DNA of 64,000 nucleotides from an uncultured Paracoccaceae bacterium (lineage in GTDB: Bacteria; Pseudomonadota; Alphaproteobacteria; Rhodobacterales; Rhodobacteraceae), in NCBI GenBank assembly GCA_943787785.1, contig CALSNT010000010.1, positions 1 through 64,000 on the forward strand, written 5' to 3'. The notes below the pieces were generated by a model. That model was not told the DNA's origin, did no database searches, and saw nothing but the letters and a program-made list of their open reading frames with translations. A program made the position numbers and the translations under genes. Below, one piece after another: positions 8,506 through 16,675 of this stretch (its first letter is position 1; each line of letters begins with the position of its first letter).

Positions 8506-9186
8506 ATGACCCAACTGACACCCAACGAGGCCCTCCTCGACGCCGCCTTGCCGCATGTCGCCTTCGACGGCTGGTCACAGGCGACATTCGATGCTGCGAT
8601 CCGGGACTCCGGTGTCGCGCCAGTGGTTGCCCACGGGTTGTTCCCGCGCGGAGGTGTCGATCTGGCGCTGGCCTATCACGCGCGGGGCGACGCAACGATG
8701 GTTGAAAGGATTGCGGCGGCTGATCTGGCCGGCCTGCGCTTTCGTGAAAAGATCACCCAGGCGGTGCGCTGGCGGATCGAGGCGGCGGGAAATCGCGATC
8801 TGGTCCGACGTGGCGCCACATTATTCGCCCTGCCGCGCTGGGCCGTCGACGGGGCGCGGGCAATCTGGGGCACGGCGGATGCGATCTGGACGGCGTTGGG
8901 TGACACTTCCGAGGATATCAACTGGTACACCAAACGCGCGACGCTCAGCGGCGTCTACAGCGCGACTGTGCTGTTCTGGCTGGGCGATGACAGCCCGGAT
9001 AACGCGGCAACGTGGGCATTCCTCGACCGACGGATTGAGGATGTGATGCGTTTCGAGAAAACCAAAGCTGCCCTGCGTGACAACAAACTGGCAAGCGCCC
9101 TGATAGCAGGGCCGAACCGGTTGCTGTCGGGCATCCGCCGCCCGCCGGTGCGACGCGGCTATCCAGGGCAGGAAGGGACGAGATGA
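8506..9186 (+). CDS. COQ9 family protein
   Basis: The 226-residue protein shows the COQ9 family pattern: an N-terminal TetR-like helical region (LLDAALPHVAFDGWSQATF, GVAPVVAHGLFPRGGVDLAL) and the C-terminal COQ9 block (INWYTKRATLSGVYSATVLF, then WLGDDS and FLDRRIEDVMRFEK). COQ9 binds lipid and supports ubiquinone biosynthesis with the hydroxylase COQ7. It is the first gene of a tight operon: its stop overlaps the start of the quinone oxidoreductase by 4 bp (ATGA). Confidence 0.92.
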   Translation: MTQLTPNEALLDAALPHVAFDGWSQATFDAAIRDSGVAPVVAHGLFPRGGVDLALAYHARGDATMVERIAAADLAGLRFREKITQAVRWRIEAAGNRDLVRRGATLFALPRWAVDGARAIWGTADAIWTALGDTSEDINWYTKRATLSGVYSATVLFWLGDDSPDNAATWAFLDRRIEDVMRFEKTKAALRDNKLASALIAGPNRLLSGIRRPPVRRGYPGQEGTR

Positions 9187-10166
9187 CCAACACAATGCGT
9201 GCCATTGAAATCAGCGAACCGGGCGGGCCGGAAGTTTTGCGCCTGACCGAGCGGCCGATTCCCGAACCGCGCCACGGAGAGATCGTTATCAAGGTGGCCT
9301 TTGCCGGGGTGAACCGCCCTGACGCGCTGCAACGGGCCGGGTCTTACAAACCGCCCGCGAGCGCCAGTGACCTGCCGGGGCTTGAGGCTGCCGGAGAGAT
9401 TGCCGCGATCGGTGATGGCGTTACCGGCTGGAGCCTTGGCGATCAGGTATGTGCCCTACTACCCGGTGGCGGTTACGCCGAATATGTCTCTGCTCCTGCG
9501 GCCCACGCTCTGCCGGTGCCCAAAGGCATGGGGCTGCGCGAAGCCGCCTGCCTGCCCGAAACCTTTTTCACCGTTTGGTCCAACGTTTTCCAATGCGGCG
9601 GGTTGCAGGCGGGCGAGGTGTTTTTGGTCCACGGAGGTTCCTCAGGTATCGGCACTACCGCGATCCAATTAGCCAGCGTGTTTGGCGCGCGAGTCTTTGC
9701 GACCGCTGGGTCGGCGGAGAAATGCGAGGTCTGTTCCAACCTGGGTGCAGAGCGGGCGATAAATTACCGAGATGAGGATTATGTCGAGGTACTGCGCGAT
9801 GTTGGCGGGGCCGACCTGATCCTCGATATGGTCGGCGGCAGCTATCTGCCGCGCAACGTTAAAGCGCTGAAAGACGACGGGCGGCTGGTCCAGATCGCGT
9901 TCCTCCAAGGTCCGAAGGTCGAGCTGAACTTCGCGCATCTCATGATGCGCCGCCTGACGATCACTGGCTCAACCCTGCGCCCGCAATCCGACGCAGCAAA
10001 GGCGCGGATTGCCGAGGCCTTGCTGGCCAACGTCTGGCCGCTCCTAGATGCGGGCCGCGTGGCTCCGGTGATGGACCAGGAGTTTGCGCTCGAAGACGCC
10101 GCAAAGGCGCATGAACGGATGGAGGGCGGCGAACACATCGGCAAGATTGTGCTGCGGGTCGCGTGA
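9183..10166 (+). CDS. NADPH:quinone oxidoreductase, zinc-free medium-chain dehydrogenase family
   Basis: The 327-residue protein has the medium-chain dehydrogenase layout without zinc ligands. Its N-terminal substrate domain contains FAGVNRPDALQRAGSY, then PGLEAAGEIAAIG, and the Rossmann segment contains VFLVHGGSSGIGTTAIQLAS with the NADPH-binding glycines. The RAINYRDEDY and LILDMVGGSYLPRNV blocks match the PIG3/quinone oxidoreductase subgroup. It probably reduces quinones with NADPH. It overlaps COQ9 upstream (ATGA) and the VOC gene downstream (GTGA). Confidence 0.93.
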   Translation: MTNTMRAIEISEPGGPEVLRLTERPIPEPRHGEIVIKVAFAGVNRPDALQRAGSYKPPASASDLPGLEAAGEIAAIGDGVTGWSLGDQVCALLPGGGYAEYVSAPAAHALPVPKGMGLREAACLPETFFTVWSNVFQCGGLQAGEVFLVHGGSSGIGTTAIQLASVFGARVFATAGSAEKCEVCSNLGAERAINYRDEDYVEVLRDVGGADLILDMVGGSYLPRNVKALKDDGRLVQIAFLQGPKVELNFAHLMMRRLTITGSTLRPQSDAAKARIAEALLANVWPLLDAGRVAPVMDQEFALEDAAKAHERMEGGEHIGKIVLRVA

Positions 10167-10603
10167 CCCGGCGTCGCGACATCCCATTCGATTTGGTCGG
10201 CATCGACCACATTGTGTTTCTGGTCGATGATCTGGATCGCGCAGTCGGCTGGTATCAGCGGATTCTTGGCTGTGCACCGGGGTATTCCTATCCCAAATTG
10301 GGAATGGAGCAGCTGTGGGTTGGCTCAGCCTTGATCGTACTTTGGGACATTACCCATCCGGGGGCCTCCGGTGCCGTACCGCCCGTACAGGGTGGCCGAA
10401 ATGTGGATCACGTATGCATCGCGCTCACCCCTTTTGATCATGACGCCATGCGGTCACATCTGGCCGCCCATGGCGTCGAGATTGAACGCGAGGCGCTGCA
10501 TGGCGGCGCCCGAGGCATGGGACATTCGTTTTACGTTCGCGATCCCTGGGGGAATGTGTTGGAGCTGAAAGGCCCGGCAGAATATCCCGACGGGCGGGAT
10601 TAG
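10163..10603 (+). CDS. VOC (glyoxalase/bleomycin resistance) superfamily protein
   Basis: Starts at GTG 10163, overlapping the previous stop by 4 bp. The 146-residue protein has two paired beta-alpha-beta-beta-beta modules: GIDHIVFLVDDLDRAVGWYQ begins the first, with the metal-ligand His, and NVDHVCIALTPFDHD begins the second. The C-terminal motif VRDPWGNVLELKG supplies the usual last Glu ligand. VOC proteins are metal-dependent lyases, isomerases or dioxygenases; the substrate cannot be named. Third gene of the COQ9 operon. Confidence 0.9.
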   Translation: MTRRRDIPFDLVGIDHIVFLVDDLDRAVGWYQRILGCAPGYSYPKLGMEQLWVGSALIVLWDITHPGASGAVPPVQGGRNVDHVCIALTPFDHDAMRSHLAAHGVEIEREALHGGARGMGHSFYVRDPWGNVLELKGPAEYPDGRD

Positions 10604-10634
10604 TCGCCGCGCATGAAGGCGCAGCGGCGCAGGG

Positions 10635-11228
10635 TTACATGCAGCCGGCCGAGCGCATGGCGAACTCCATCGATTCCAGTTCCTGCCCGGTTTCGGCCAT
10701 GGCATCCCAGGCGCCGCCGCAGCGCCCATAGGTGCTTTGGCCCAATAGCACGTCCGGGATGCCGGGCCAGACGTCTCCGTCACCCATAACCTCGGTCTGG
10801 CCGGTGCTTGACGTGGGTCCCTCGATACATTCAATCCAGCTATCCAACTGGTTGATGTATCTTTCGGCCAGCGCGCCGTAGAGCTCCCACCAGCCTTCGC
10901 AGTCGTCGCTGTTCTGGGGCGTGTTCTGAGGCGCCGGCGGCAGAGTAGCCACAGTCATCGATCCGGCGATCAGGTGGGCGGTGAACTTGGCCGCGAATTC
11001 GCCCTTGTGCGTCGTAATTCTCTGGTTCCGGAACGTCCCTTTTACCTTTACTGCAGCGGTTCGCGAGGCCGGTGCCTTGGTGAACTTGCCAAGAATTCTT
11101 GCCAATTCAGCCTCGCCAATCTTGTCGACCTCTTCTTCTGACCTAGCGGCCATCATTCGTGCGACGACGTCGTGAATTGCCGCTGCGATTTTCTTGATCG
11201 TCTCACCGTCAGTCTTGGATTTCGACAT
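10635..11228 (-). CDS. Protein of unknown function, 197 residues
   Basis: ATG 11228 has AGGAG upstream (AGGAGAGCTCC). The N-terminal half is a charged helical region (ETIKKIAAAIHDVVARMMAA, then RSEEEVDKIGEAELARILGK), followed by a basic segment (KVKGTFRNQRITTHKGEFAA) that resembles a beta-hairpin, a hydrophobic stretch (AHLIAGSMTVATLPPAP), and a C-terminal part rich in Trp, Cys and Gly (CEGWWELYGALAERYINQLD). I do not recognise it. There is no clear signal peptide. Codon use and G+C look like the neighbouring core genes, so it is probably real. It converges on the VOC gene. Confidence 0.7.
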   Translation of the reverse strand: MSKSKTDGETIKKIAAAIHDVVARMMAARSEEEVDKIGEAELARILGKFTKAPASRTAAVKVKGTFRNQRITTHKGEFAAKFTAHLIAGSMTVATLPPAPQNTPQNSDDCEGWWELYGALAERYINQLDSWIECIEGPTSSTGQTEVMGDGDVWPGIPDVLLGQSTYGRCGGAWDAMAETGQELESMEFAMRSAGCM

Positions 11229-11313
11229 GGAGCTCTCCTGAAAAGCGAAAAACTATATCTTCATACAGCCTATAGGGTTGCAGGCTGTTCAGGACCAGGC
11301 AAGCGATTTTCCG

Positions 11314-11943
11314 CTAGGGCATCGATTCGAACAATGCGTCGCTCATCGTGCAGTCGCGCACCACGTCTGCGCCGCATTCCCTCGGCTCCAACCCACGCGT
11401 CAAACAGATCCGTGCTTCCTGTATTCGGCCCGATTTGCAGGTGATGGTGATTCCGTCGGCTACCAGGGCTTCATTTTCCTCAAGAAAGGCCTGTTCTACG
11501 ACGCTTGCAGGCAGCTTCACGTCACGCTCCAGCATGCGAAACACCTCCGGTCGCACGATCCGTCCATAGGCCTCTCGTGCCAACGCAAAGAAATCCTCTG
11601 ACGACAGGCCCGAACACCGCCCATGCTTCTTCCATTGATGCCAGGCCGAGCCACCGGATCCCATGATATCGGCCATTGCCGCCGTGTCGCGCCGTGACGG
11701 GTCGCGCACGCCGGTGCGGCAATAACTTGGCCAGCCACGCTCGTTCTGCGGCCAAAGCCCATGCAGCACCCAGCCAAACCCGGCATCGTCGTCACACTGA
11801 GGAGACCCACGCGCATCCCCCTCCAGCGCACACCACGTTGGCGACCAGGACAGCGACAGAACGTAATAATCGAAGTCGCCCGCCCGCTCGCCCTCGGCAA
11901 GGGCGGCAAACGGCCACAACAGTGCCAGTACCAGTGCTCGCAT
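11314..11943 (-). CDS. Secreted ribonuclease T2 family protein
   Basis: The 209-residue protein starts with a signal peptide (MRALVLALLWPFAALAEG), so it acts in the periplasm or outside. It contains both catalytic blocks of the family: CAS I as FGWVLHGLWPQN with the first His, and CAS II as WHQWKKHGRCSG with the second His and Lys. YYVLSLSWSPTWC is the conserved first strand. RNase T2 enzymes cleave single-stranded RNA through a 2',3'-cyclic intermediate, which would suit nutrient scavenging. Cysteines are numerous and likely form disulfides. Confidence 0.95.
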   Translation of the reverse strand: MRALVLALLWPFAALAEGERAGDFDYYVLSLSWSPTWCALEGDARGSPQCDDDAGFGWVLHGLWPQNERGWPSYCRTGVRDPSRRDTAAMADIMGSGGSAWHQWKKHGRCSGLSSEDFFALAREAYGRIVRPEVFRMLERDVKLPASVVEQAFLEENEALVADGITITCKSGRIQEARICLTRGLEPRECGADVVRDCTMSDALFESMP

Positions 11944-12065
11944 TTGCTCTTCCCCTTCGCGCCGACCGCGCCTATACAGCCGCCAACCTCCGAAATTATG
12001 AGGATGCGGTCCACCCCGGATCGGCCGATTTCCCGGCTTGAGGAAGATGTGTGAAGGAGCCCTTA

Positions 12066-12836
12066 ATGAATACCCCCTTGATGGCCAAGGCCACCGCCGT
12101 CTGGCTGGTCGACAACACCACGATGTCCTTCAAACAGGTCGCTGATTTTTGCCAACTGCACGAGCTGGAAGTGCAGGGCATCGCCGACGGGGACGTCGCC
12201 GCCGGGGTCAAAGGGTTCGACCCGATCGCCAACAACCAGCTGACCCAGGAAGAGATCGACAAGGCCGAGGCGGACCCGCTGCACAAGCTGACGCTGAAGT
12301 TCAACCCGGCCTCGGTCGGCGAAGAAAAGCGGCGCGGGCCGCGCTACACGCCGCTGTCCAAGCGTCAGGATCGCCCGGCGTCAATTCTGTGGCTGGTCAA
12401 GTTCCACCCGGAACTTTCGGATGCGCAGATCTCGAAACTGGTCGGCACCACCAAGCCGACGATCCAGTCGCTGCGTGAGCGGACTCACTGGAACATCTCG
12501 AACATCCAGCCGATTGATCCTGTCGCGCTTGGCCTGTGCAAACAGTCCGAACTGGACGCCGCCGTACAAAAGGCCAACGCCAAGAAGGCCCGCGACGGCG
12601 AGGTGATGTCGGACGACGAACGCCGCAAGCTGGTCAGCACCGAGCAATCGCTGGGCGGAGAACCGGACGCCAAAATTCCCACAGCGATTTCGGGACTGGA
12701 GACCTTTACTCTGGCAGAAACGGACGAGCCGGACGAGAAAGAGGCCGCGCTGCCTGATGCGGACAGCCTGTTTACGTTTGAGGGGTCCGATGATTCCGAC
12801 GACAAGGATGACGACAGCGACGATCCGCGCGACTGA
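12066..12836 (+). CDS. trcR: DUF1013 cell-cycle transcriptional regulator, TrcR-like
   Basis: ATG 12066 was chosen because AAGGAG lies 6 nt upstream; an in-frame GTG at 12051 would precede that site. The sequence MAKATAVWLVDNTTMSFKQV, then ADFCQLHELEVQGIADGDVA and DPIANNQLTQEEI, is the conserved core of DUF1013. A second helix-turn-helix-like part follows (LSDAQISKLVGTTKPTIQSL). TrcR of Caulobacter binds DNA with RNA polymerase on many cell-cycle promoters. The acidic C-terminus (FEGSDDSDDKDDDSDD) looks disordered and is more variable in the family. Confidence 0.9.
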   Translation: MNTPLMAKATAVWLVDNTTMSFKQVADFCQLHELEVQGIADGDVAAGVKGFDPIANNQLTQEEIDKAEADPLHKLTLKFNPASVGEEKRRGPRYTPLSKRQDRPASILWLVKFHPELSDAQISKLVGTTKPTIQSLRERTHWNISNIQPIDPVALGLCKQSELDAAVQKANAKKARDGEVMSDDERRKLVSTEQSLGGEPDAKIPTAISGLETFTLAETDEPDEKEAALPDADSLFTFEGSDDSDDKDDDSDDPRD

Positions 12837-12878
12837 TCGGGCGTGGTGCGTGCAAGGTTTCTCGGCTAGGCTGCCAAC

Positions 12879-13436
12879 ATGCGCGCGGTCGTCTTTTTCC
12901 TGACAGTGATTTCTGCCCCTGCGTCAGCGGGGACATTCTGTGATGAGCTTTGGTTGACCCGCAATCAGGTCTTTGATCAGGCCGGGTATTGCTTTGGCTC
13001 CACCCTTGGCAAAGCGGTCTTCAACAACGCAGATTGCACGACAAAGAACCCGGTGCTGAACTCGCAGGCCAGGCAGTTGGTGGACCGGATCAAAGCCACC
13101 GAAGCGGCCAACCAGTGCAAAGTGAATACCGCTGGGAGGCAGCTGGACGTGCCGCTGTTGGAGCAGCGCTTGCAGCTGCATGATTTGCCGATCCGCGATG
13201 ATACCGAAAGCGCCTGCATCGGTTGGCGCGGACCCGACATTCCTTTGTTTGCGGGCCGCAATTCTCAGACCATGTCGATTGGCGCGATCCGATCTGGCGA
13301 TACGATCCTCAGCGCGCACCTCAGTGCGGAGGGTTGGGACTTCGTGATCCTGCAGCGTGGCGGGCAACAGGTCGCGCTGGGCTGGACGCCGGGGATCGCC
13401 TACGACACCGATAGCTGCGAATCTTTCGCCGGCTGA
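12879..13436 (+). CDS. Secreted YARHG/DUF4453-like protein
   Basis: The 185-residue protein begins with a signal peptide (MRAVVFFLTVISAPASAGTF). Next comes a cysteine-bearing stretch, CDELWLTRNQVFDQAGYCFG, that resembles the YARHG motif (E/D-L-W-x-x-R-N-x-I-x-x-x-x-G-Y-x-F). The C-terminal half (ACIGWRGPDIPLFAGRNS, SMIGAIRSGD-like strands) looks like a small beta domain. Function is unknown; the domain occurs in cell-envelope proteins. Confidence 0.75.
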   Translation: MRAVVFFLTVISAPASAGTFCDELWLTRNQVFDQAGYCFGSTLGKAVFNNADCTTKNPVLNSQARQLVDRIKATEAANQCKVNTAGRQLDVPLLEQRLQLHDLPIRDDTESACIGWRGPDIPLFAGRNSQTMSIGAIRSGDTILSAHLSAEGWDFVILQRGGQQVALGWTPGIAYDTDSCESFAG

Positions 13437-13501
13437 GGTGTCGGGCACAGGAAGACTGCCTCCGGGCGGGGATATTTCTGAACCAATGATGGCCGGGAAA
13501 G

Positions 13502-14098
13502 TCAGAACGTCTTGCGGGCTTTCAGGGCGGCTGTGATGGTGCCGTCGTCGAGGTAATCCAGCTCTCCGCCGATCGGAACGCCCTGGGCGAGCGAGGTGAC
13601 AGTGCAGCGGCCTTCAAGCTCTCCCGAAATATAATGTGCGGTGGTCTGGCCATCGACAGTGGCCCCGACAGCGAGGATAACCTCGGTGATGTTTTCCGCA
13701 GCGACGCGCGCGATCAGGCGCGGAATACCGAGGTCTTCGGGTCCGACCGCGTCGAGGGCGGACAGGGTACCACCCAACACGTGATAGCGGCCCTTGAAGA
13801 CGGAAGCGCGCTCCATCGCCCAAAGGTCGGCGACGTCTTCGACCACGCAGATCTCGCCCGTGGCGCGCTTGTCGCTGGCGCAGATATCGCAGGTATCCGA
13901 TCCGGCAATATTGCCGCAGGTCAGGCATTCGCGCGCGGTGGCAGCAACATTCTGCAAAACGTCCGCCAGCGGAGTCATTAGCAATGCGCGCTTTTTTATC
14001 ATGTGCAGAACGGCACGACGCGCCGAGCGCGGGCCAAGGCCCGGCAAGCGCGCCATCAGGTCGATCAGCGCTTCTATATCCGCGTTGGCTTTGCTCAT
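13502..14098 (-). CDS. recR: Recombination mediator RecR
   Basis: RecR works with RecO (and RecF) to load RecA at gaps during recombinational repair. The 198-residue protein has the helix-hairpin-helix ([20 protein letters not shown]), the four-cysteine zinc motif ([18 protein letters not shown]), and the Toprim domain ([38 protein letters not shown]). It is the last gene of a minus-strand operon dnaX-ybaB-methyltransferase-recR, and its start overlaps the stop of the methyltransferase by 4 bp. Confidence 0.98.
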   Translation of the reverse strand: MSKANADIEALIDLMARLPGLGPRSARRAVLHMIKKRALLMTPLADVLQNVAATARECLTCGNIAGSDTCDICASDKRATGEICVVEDVADLWAMERASVFKGRYHVLGGTLSALDAVGPEDLGIPRLIARVAAENITEVILAVGATVDGQTTAHYISGELEGRCTVTSLAQGVPIGGELDYLDDGTITAALKARKTF

Positions 14099-14715
14099 CC
14101 TGATTTCCGCGCGATTATGAACACCGACGCGCCTTCCTTGGGCTGCCAGCTTTCGACGATCTCGAAGCCTGCGCCCTGAACGGACGCCTCAAGCTCGGCC
14201 CGAGTGAAATGCTTCAAGATCGGGAACAAGCTAAAGGCGCGCGGGATCGGACCCAGGACTTTCAACCAGCCATTTGTGCCACCGATGCAAACGGTGCTGG
14301 AAATGAACAACCCGCCGGGTTTCAGCATTTCTGCGACATGGGCGATCCCGGCGTCGCGGTCTTCCAGAAGGTGCAAAAGGGAAAGGGCCAGCACGGCATC
14401 GAAATTGCCCGTCGCATCGAGATCCTCAAGCGCGGCTTGGCGGAATGTGAGGTTTGTCACCCCCGCATCGGCGGCGCGAGTGCGCGCGATGTCGAGCATT
14501 TTGCCTGAGAAATCCACGCCTTCGTAGTCGGCCACATGGGGCGCATGAATCACAGCTGTCGTGCCGGTTCCGCATCCGATTTCCCGCACAACCATGTCGG
14601 GGCGGAAATGGTCCTGCGTTTTCGCCAGCTTCTTGCGGTAGGCATTTTCGTCGCCAATCTTCTGGCGCGAATAGATCCCCGACAGAAGATTCCAGAAACG
14701 GCGGGTGTCAGCCAT
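14095..14715 (-). CDS. Class I SAM-dependent methyltransferase
   Basis: The 206-residue protein has the SAM-binding motif I in [20 protein letters not shown], the acidic end of strand 2 in [18 protein letters not shown], and motif IV-like [34 protein letters not shown] is motif VI. The substrate is unknown, although a small-molecule or lipid target is likely from the fold type. It lies between ybaB (3 bp gap) and recR (4 bp overlap), so it is co-transcribed with them. Confidence 0.88.
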   Translation of the reverse strand: MADTRRFWNLLSGIYSRQKIGDENAYRKKLAKTQDHFRPDMVVREIGCGTGTTAVIHAPHVADYEGVDFSGKMLDIARTRAADAGVTNLTFRQAALEDLDATGNFDAVLALSLLHLLEDRDAGIAHVAEMLKPGGLFISSTVCIGGTNGWLKVLGPIPRAFSLFPILKHFTRAELEASVQGAGFEIVESWQPKEGASVFIIARKSG

Positions 14716-14718
14716 TAC

Positions 14719-15099
14719 CTAGAACGGCAGATTCATGCCGGCGGGCAGGCCCATGCCCTCGGTCAGTTTGCCCATTTCCGAGGCGTGCTTTTCCTGCGCC
14801 TTCAACTGCGCATCTTTGATCGCCGCCAGGATCAGGTCTTCGGCAACCTCTTTTTCGGAGGGCACAAAGATCGAGGGATCAATCTCAAGCGCCGTCAGTT
14901 CGCCCTTGGCGGTCGCAGTCGCCTTGACCAAGCCCGCGCCAGATTCACCTGTGACAGTAATCTGATCCAGCGCCTCCTGCATTTCGGCCATCTTGCCCTG
15001 CATTTCCTGCGCGGCCTTCATCATCTTGCCCATGTCGCCCAGCGCGCCGAGAACTTTCAGCCAACACCAATGTAACACTTGGTAGAGCAGATTCTTCAC
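14719..15099 (-). CDS. ybaB: YbaB/EbfC nucleoid-associated protein with a replaced N-terminus
   Basis: From residue 15 on the sequence is a standard YbaB (KVLGALGDMGKMMKAAQEMQ, ITVTGESGAGLVKATATAKG, IDPSIFVPSEKEVAEDLIL). YbaB is a small dimeric DNA-binding protein often encoded between dnaX and recR. The expected start just before LKVLGALGDMG is missing: the codon there is TGG, and a foreign AT-rich insert begins at about 15061. A start at GTG 15099, with AGGA 6 nt upstream, would add about 14 odd residues (MKNLLYQVLHWCW). In-frame GTG or CTG codons nearer the core are alternatives. Function may be retained. Confidence 0.85.
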   Translation of the reverse strand: MKNLLYQVLHWCWLKVLGALGDMGKMMKAAQEMQGKMAEMQEALDQITVTGESGAGLVKATATAKGELTALEIDPSIFVPSEKEVAEDLILAAIKDAQLKAQEKHASEMGKLTEGMGLPAGMNLPF

Positions 15100-15356
15100 C
15101 GCTGTCCTAACAACGGTAGAAAAGTGTCTTAGGAAGACATCTTACAGTTGTTGAGTTTATACCTTCGGAAACTGCGTTTCCTCAGGTGTTCCTCCGGAAA
15201 TGCTACGCATACCTGTGTAAAATAAAGGTTCTTTCTTTCGTTGTCATCAGGAGGGTTGTTCTTGCGGTGGAGAAGCTGAGGCTAGACCGCGCAGAAACAT
15301 TTTCCCCTGTCGTCCCGTTGTTTGGGAACACCTACGGTATCCTGCCCCTGTCGATA

Positions 15357-15596
15357 CTAGCTCGCTAGAGGTAGCTCGTGACACAAATCAGGAAACTTAC
15401 GTATAGCCAACTTTTCCGAGAAATCTGGGGGTGTAATAAGATATAGGGGCCAGCCCCCATACCCCCCGTGTACCCCTTCAACTCAACTTACATGTGTTTT
15501 ATTTACTCCTGGCTCTGACCTGTGGTGGCAGCGTAGCTAGCTACATCTCTCTCCTTTCCTCCTGTGGTTGTAGGTCTCAATAAGTAGCGAAGCTAC
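15357..15596. repeat. Cluster of short palindromes upstream of the recombinase
   Basis: CTAGCTCGCTAG (15357-15368, near-perfect), GGGGC-CA-GCCCC (15446-15457), GTAGCTAGCTAC (15533-15544, perfect) and GTAGC-GAA-GCTAC (15584-15596) lie in about 635 bp without a gene (15100-15734). Three share the GTAGC/CTAGC core. Serine recombinases bind such dyads at res sites, so these are candidate recombination or operator sites. The stretch otherwise shows no convincing coding frame. Confidence 0.4.
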
Positions 15597-15734
15597 GCTT
15601 CTCAATAGACCATGGCCATGTGGGATGTCTCACTACCCCAAGAATACCGTCTCATACAAATTGTTATTGACTTCTGAGACAGGATTGCTACCTTGTCTTA
15701 GAACCTATTGAGACTGTACAGAAGGGAAGTAACC

Positions 15735-16288
15735 ATGATCGTCGGATACGCTACGCACATCAACGCATGGACCAGACAGCAGGGCTGGAGGCCCAAGAAC
15801 GTGAACTAAGGGACGCTGGCTGCGATAAGCTCTTTGTCGAGCAGGTGTCATCCGTGGACGTGAGGGCGCGTGACAGGCTCGCTGAAGCCCTTGACTACGT
15901 AAGGGACGGTGACACGCTGGTCGTCACGAAGCTGGACCGTCTGGCTCGTTCAGTGGCTCACCTGCTGGAGGTTCTGGAGGCTCTGACGGCCAAGGGTGCA
16001 TCCCTTCGTATCTTGTCTATGGGGATCGACACAGGGACTGCCACTGGGAAGCTGATGCTCACTCTTCTGGGTGGTGTCGCTGAGTTTGAACGGTCGATCA
16101 TGTTGGAACGGCAGCGTGAGGGTATCGCCAAGGCCAAGGCTGCCGGCAAATACAAGGGCAGGAAGCCTACTGCTATGGCCAAGGGTGACGATGTTCTAGC
16201 GTTGAAAGCCAAGGGGATGAAGCCTAACGACATTGCCAAGGAAGTCGGGATTGGCAGGGCTTCCGTCTACCGGATATTGGCAAGTTGA
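15735..16288 (+). pseudogene. Serine recombinase (resolvase/invertase family) with a broken N-terminus
   Basis: From residue MDQTAGLEAQERELRDAGCD onward, the frame encodes a typical resolvase catalytic domain (TLVVTKLDRLARSVAHLLEV, GTATGKLMLTLLGGVAEFER, RQREGIAKAKAAGKYKGRKP) and a C-terminal helix-turn-helix (MKPNDIAKEVGIGRASVYRI). The true start is ATG 15735 (MIVGYA). Between it and MDQ are 14 nt, in which the 12 that encode RTST sit in a third frame, so the catalytic-Ser motif GYARTST is split over three frames. This equals two single-base insertions. As written the protein is inactive; internal starts would lack the nucleophile. Confidence 0.8.
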
Positions 16289-16675
16289 CGTTAACGTTAA
16301 GTAGTGGAATGCACCATCCACCACCGCAAACAAACATAACCTGTTGATATTGTTGAGTATGTTATCGTACTACTACCATATCTTGTGTCATGGGAATATA
16401 TCGGTACTACATCTAGGATACCACTGGGTAAACCACTAGGTAACACAACCACCGAAATTCTTCTAACTCACTGTTTTAACGATATTTTACCGGACAACTA
16501 GAGAATGAGGAATGCTCCGTTTGGTTGGTGTTGTGGGACAGATATGCGGGGCGGCGCGACGGGGCAAGGGGACCGGGTCTTTTCGCCCGGCTTGCGCTTG
16601 GATTGAGAGGGGGCATGACTCCGCAGGCATTCAAGAATTCCCGCTCTGTCATAATCGGCCAGTTCTCAACGAGGA
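16289..16675. other. Intergenic stretch between the recombinase and dnaX
   Basis: 16289 to about 16510 is AT-rich and belongs to the insert; it includes the repeated AACGTTAACGTT at the recombinase end. From about 16530 the G+C rises again. CCGGG-TCTTTTCG-CCCGG, around 16578-16595, forms a stem downstream of dnaX and may be its native terminator or processing hairpin. No gene is seen. Confidence 0.5.

Larger units (their letters stand above)
15061..16533. mobile_element. AT-rich insert of about 1.5 kb between ybaB and dnaX, carrying a serine recombinase
   Basis: Base composition falls sharply between about 15060 and 16510 compared with both flanks, and a resolvase-like gene lies inside. The left edge has CCAACACCAA at 15061-15070, and the complement of the right edge contains the same CAACACCAA (16533-16525), so short terminal inverted repeats are possible. 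dnaX and ybaB are adjacent in relatives, and the start of ybaB is disrupted exactly at the left edge. The limits are provisional, because no target duplication was recognised. Confidence 0.6.

Noticed and set aside
15186-15368. A 60-codon frame in the AT-rich insert as a gene
   Set aside because: No ribosome site or family resemblance; overlaps the palindrome cluster.
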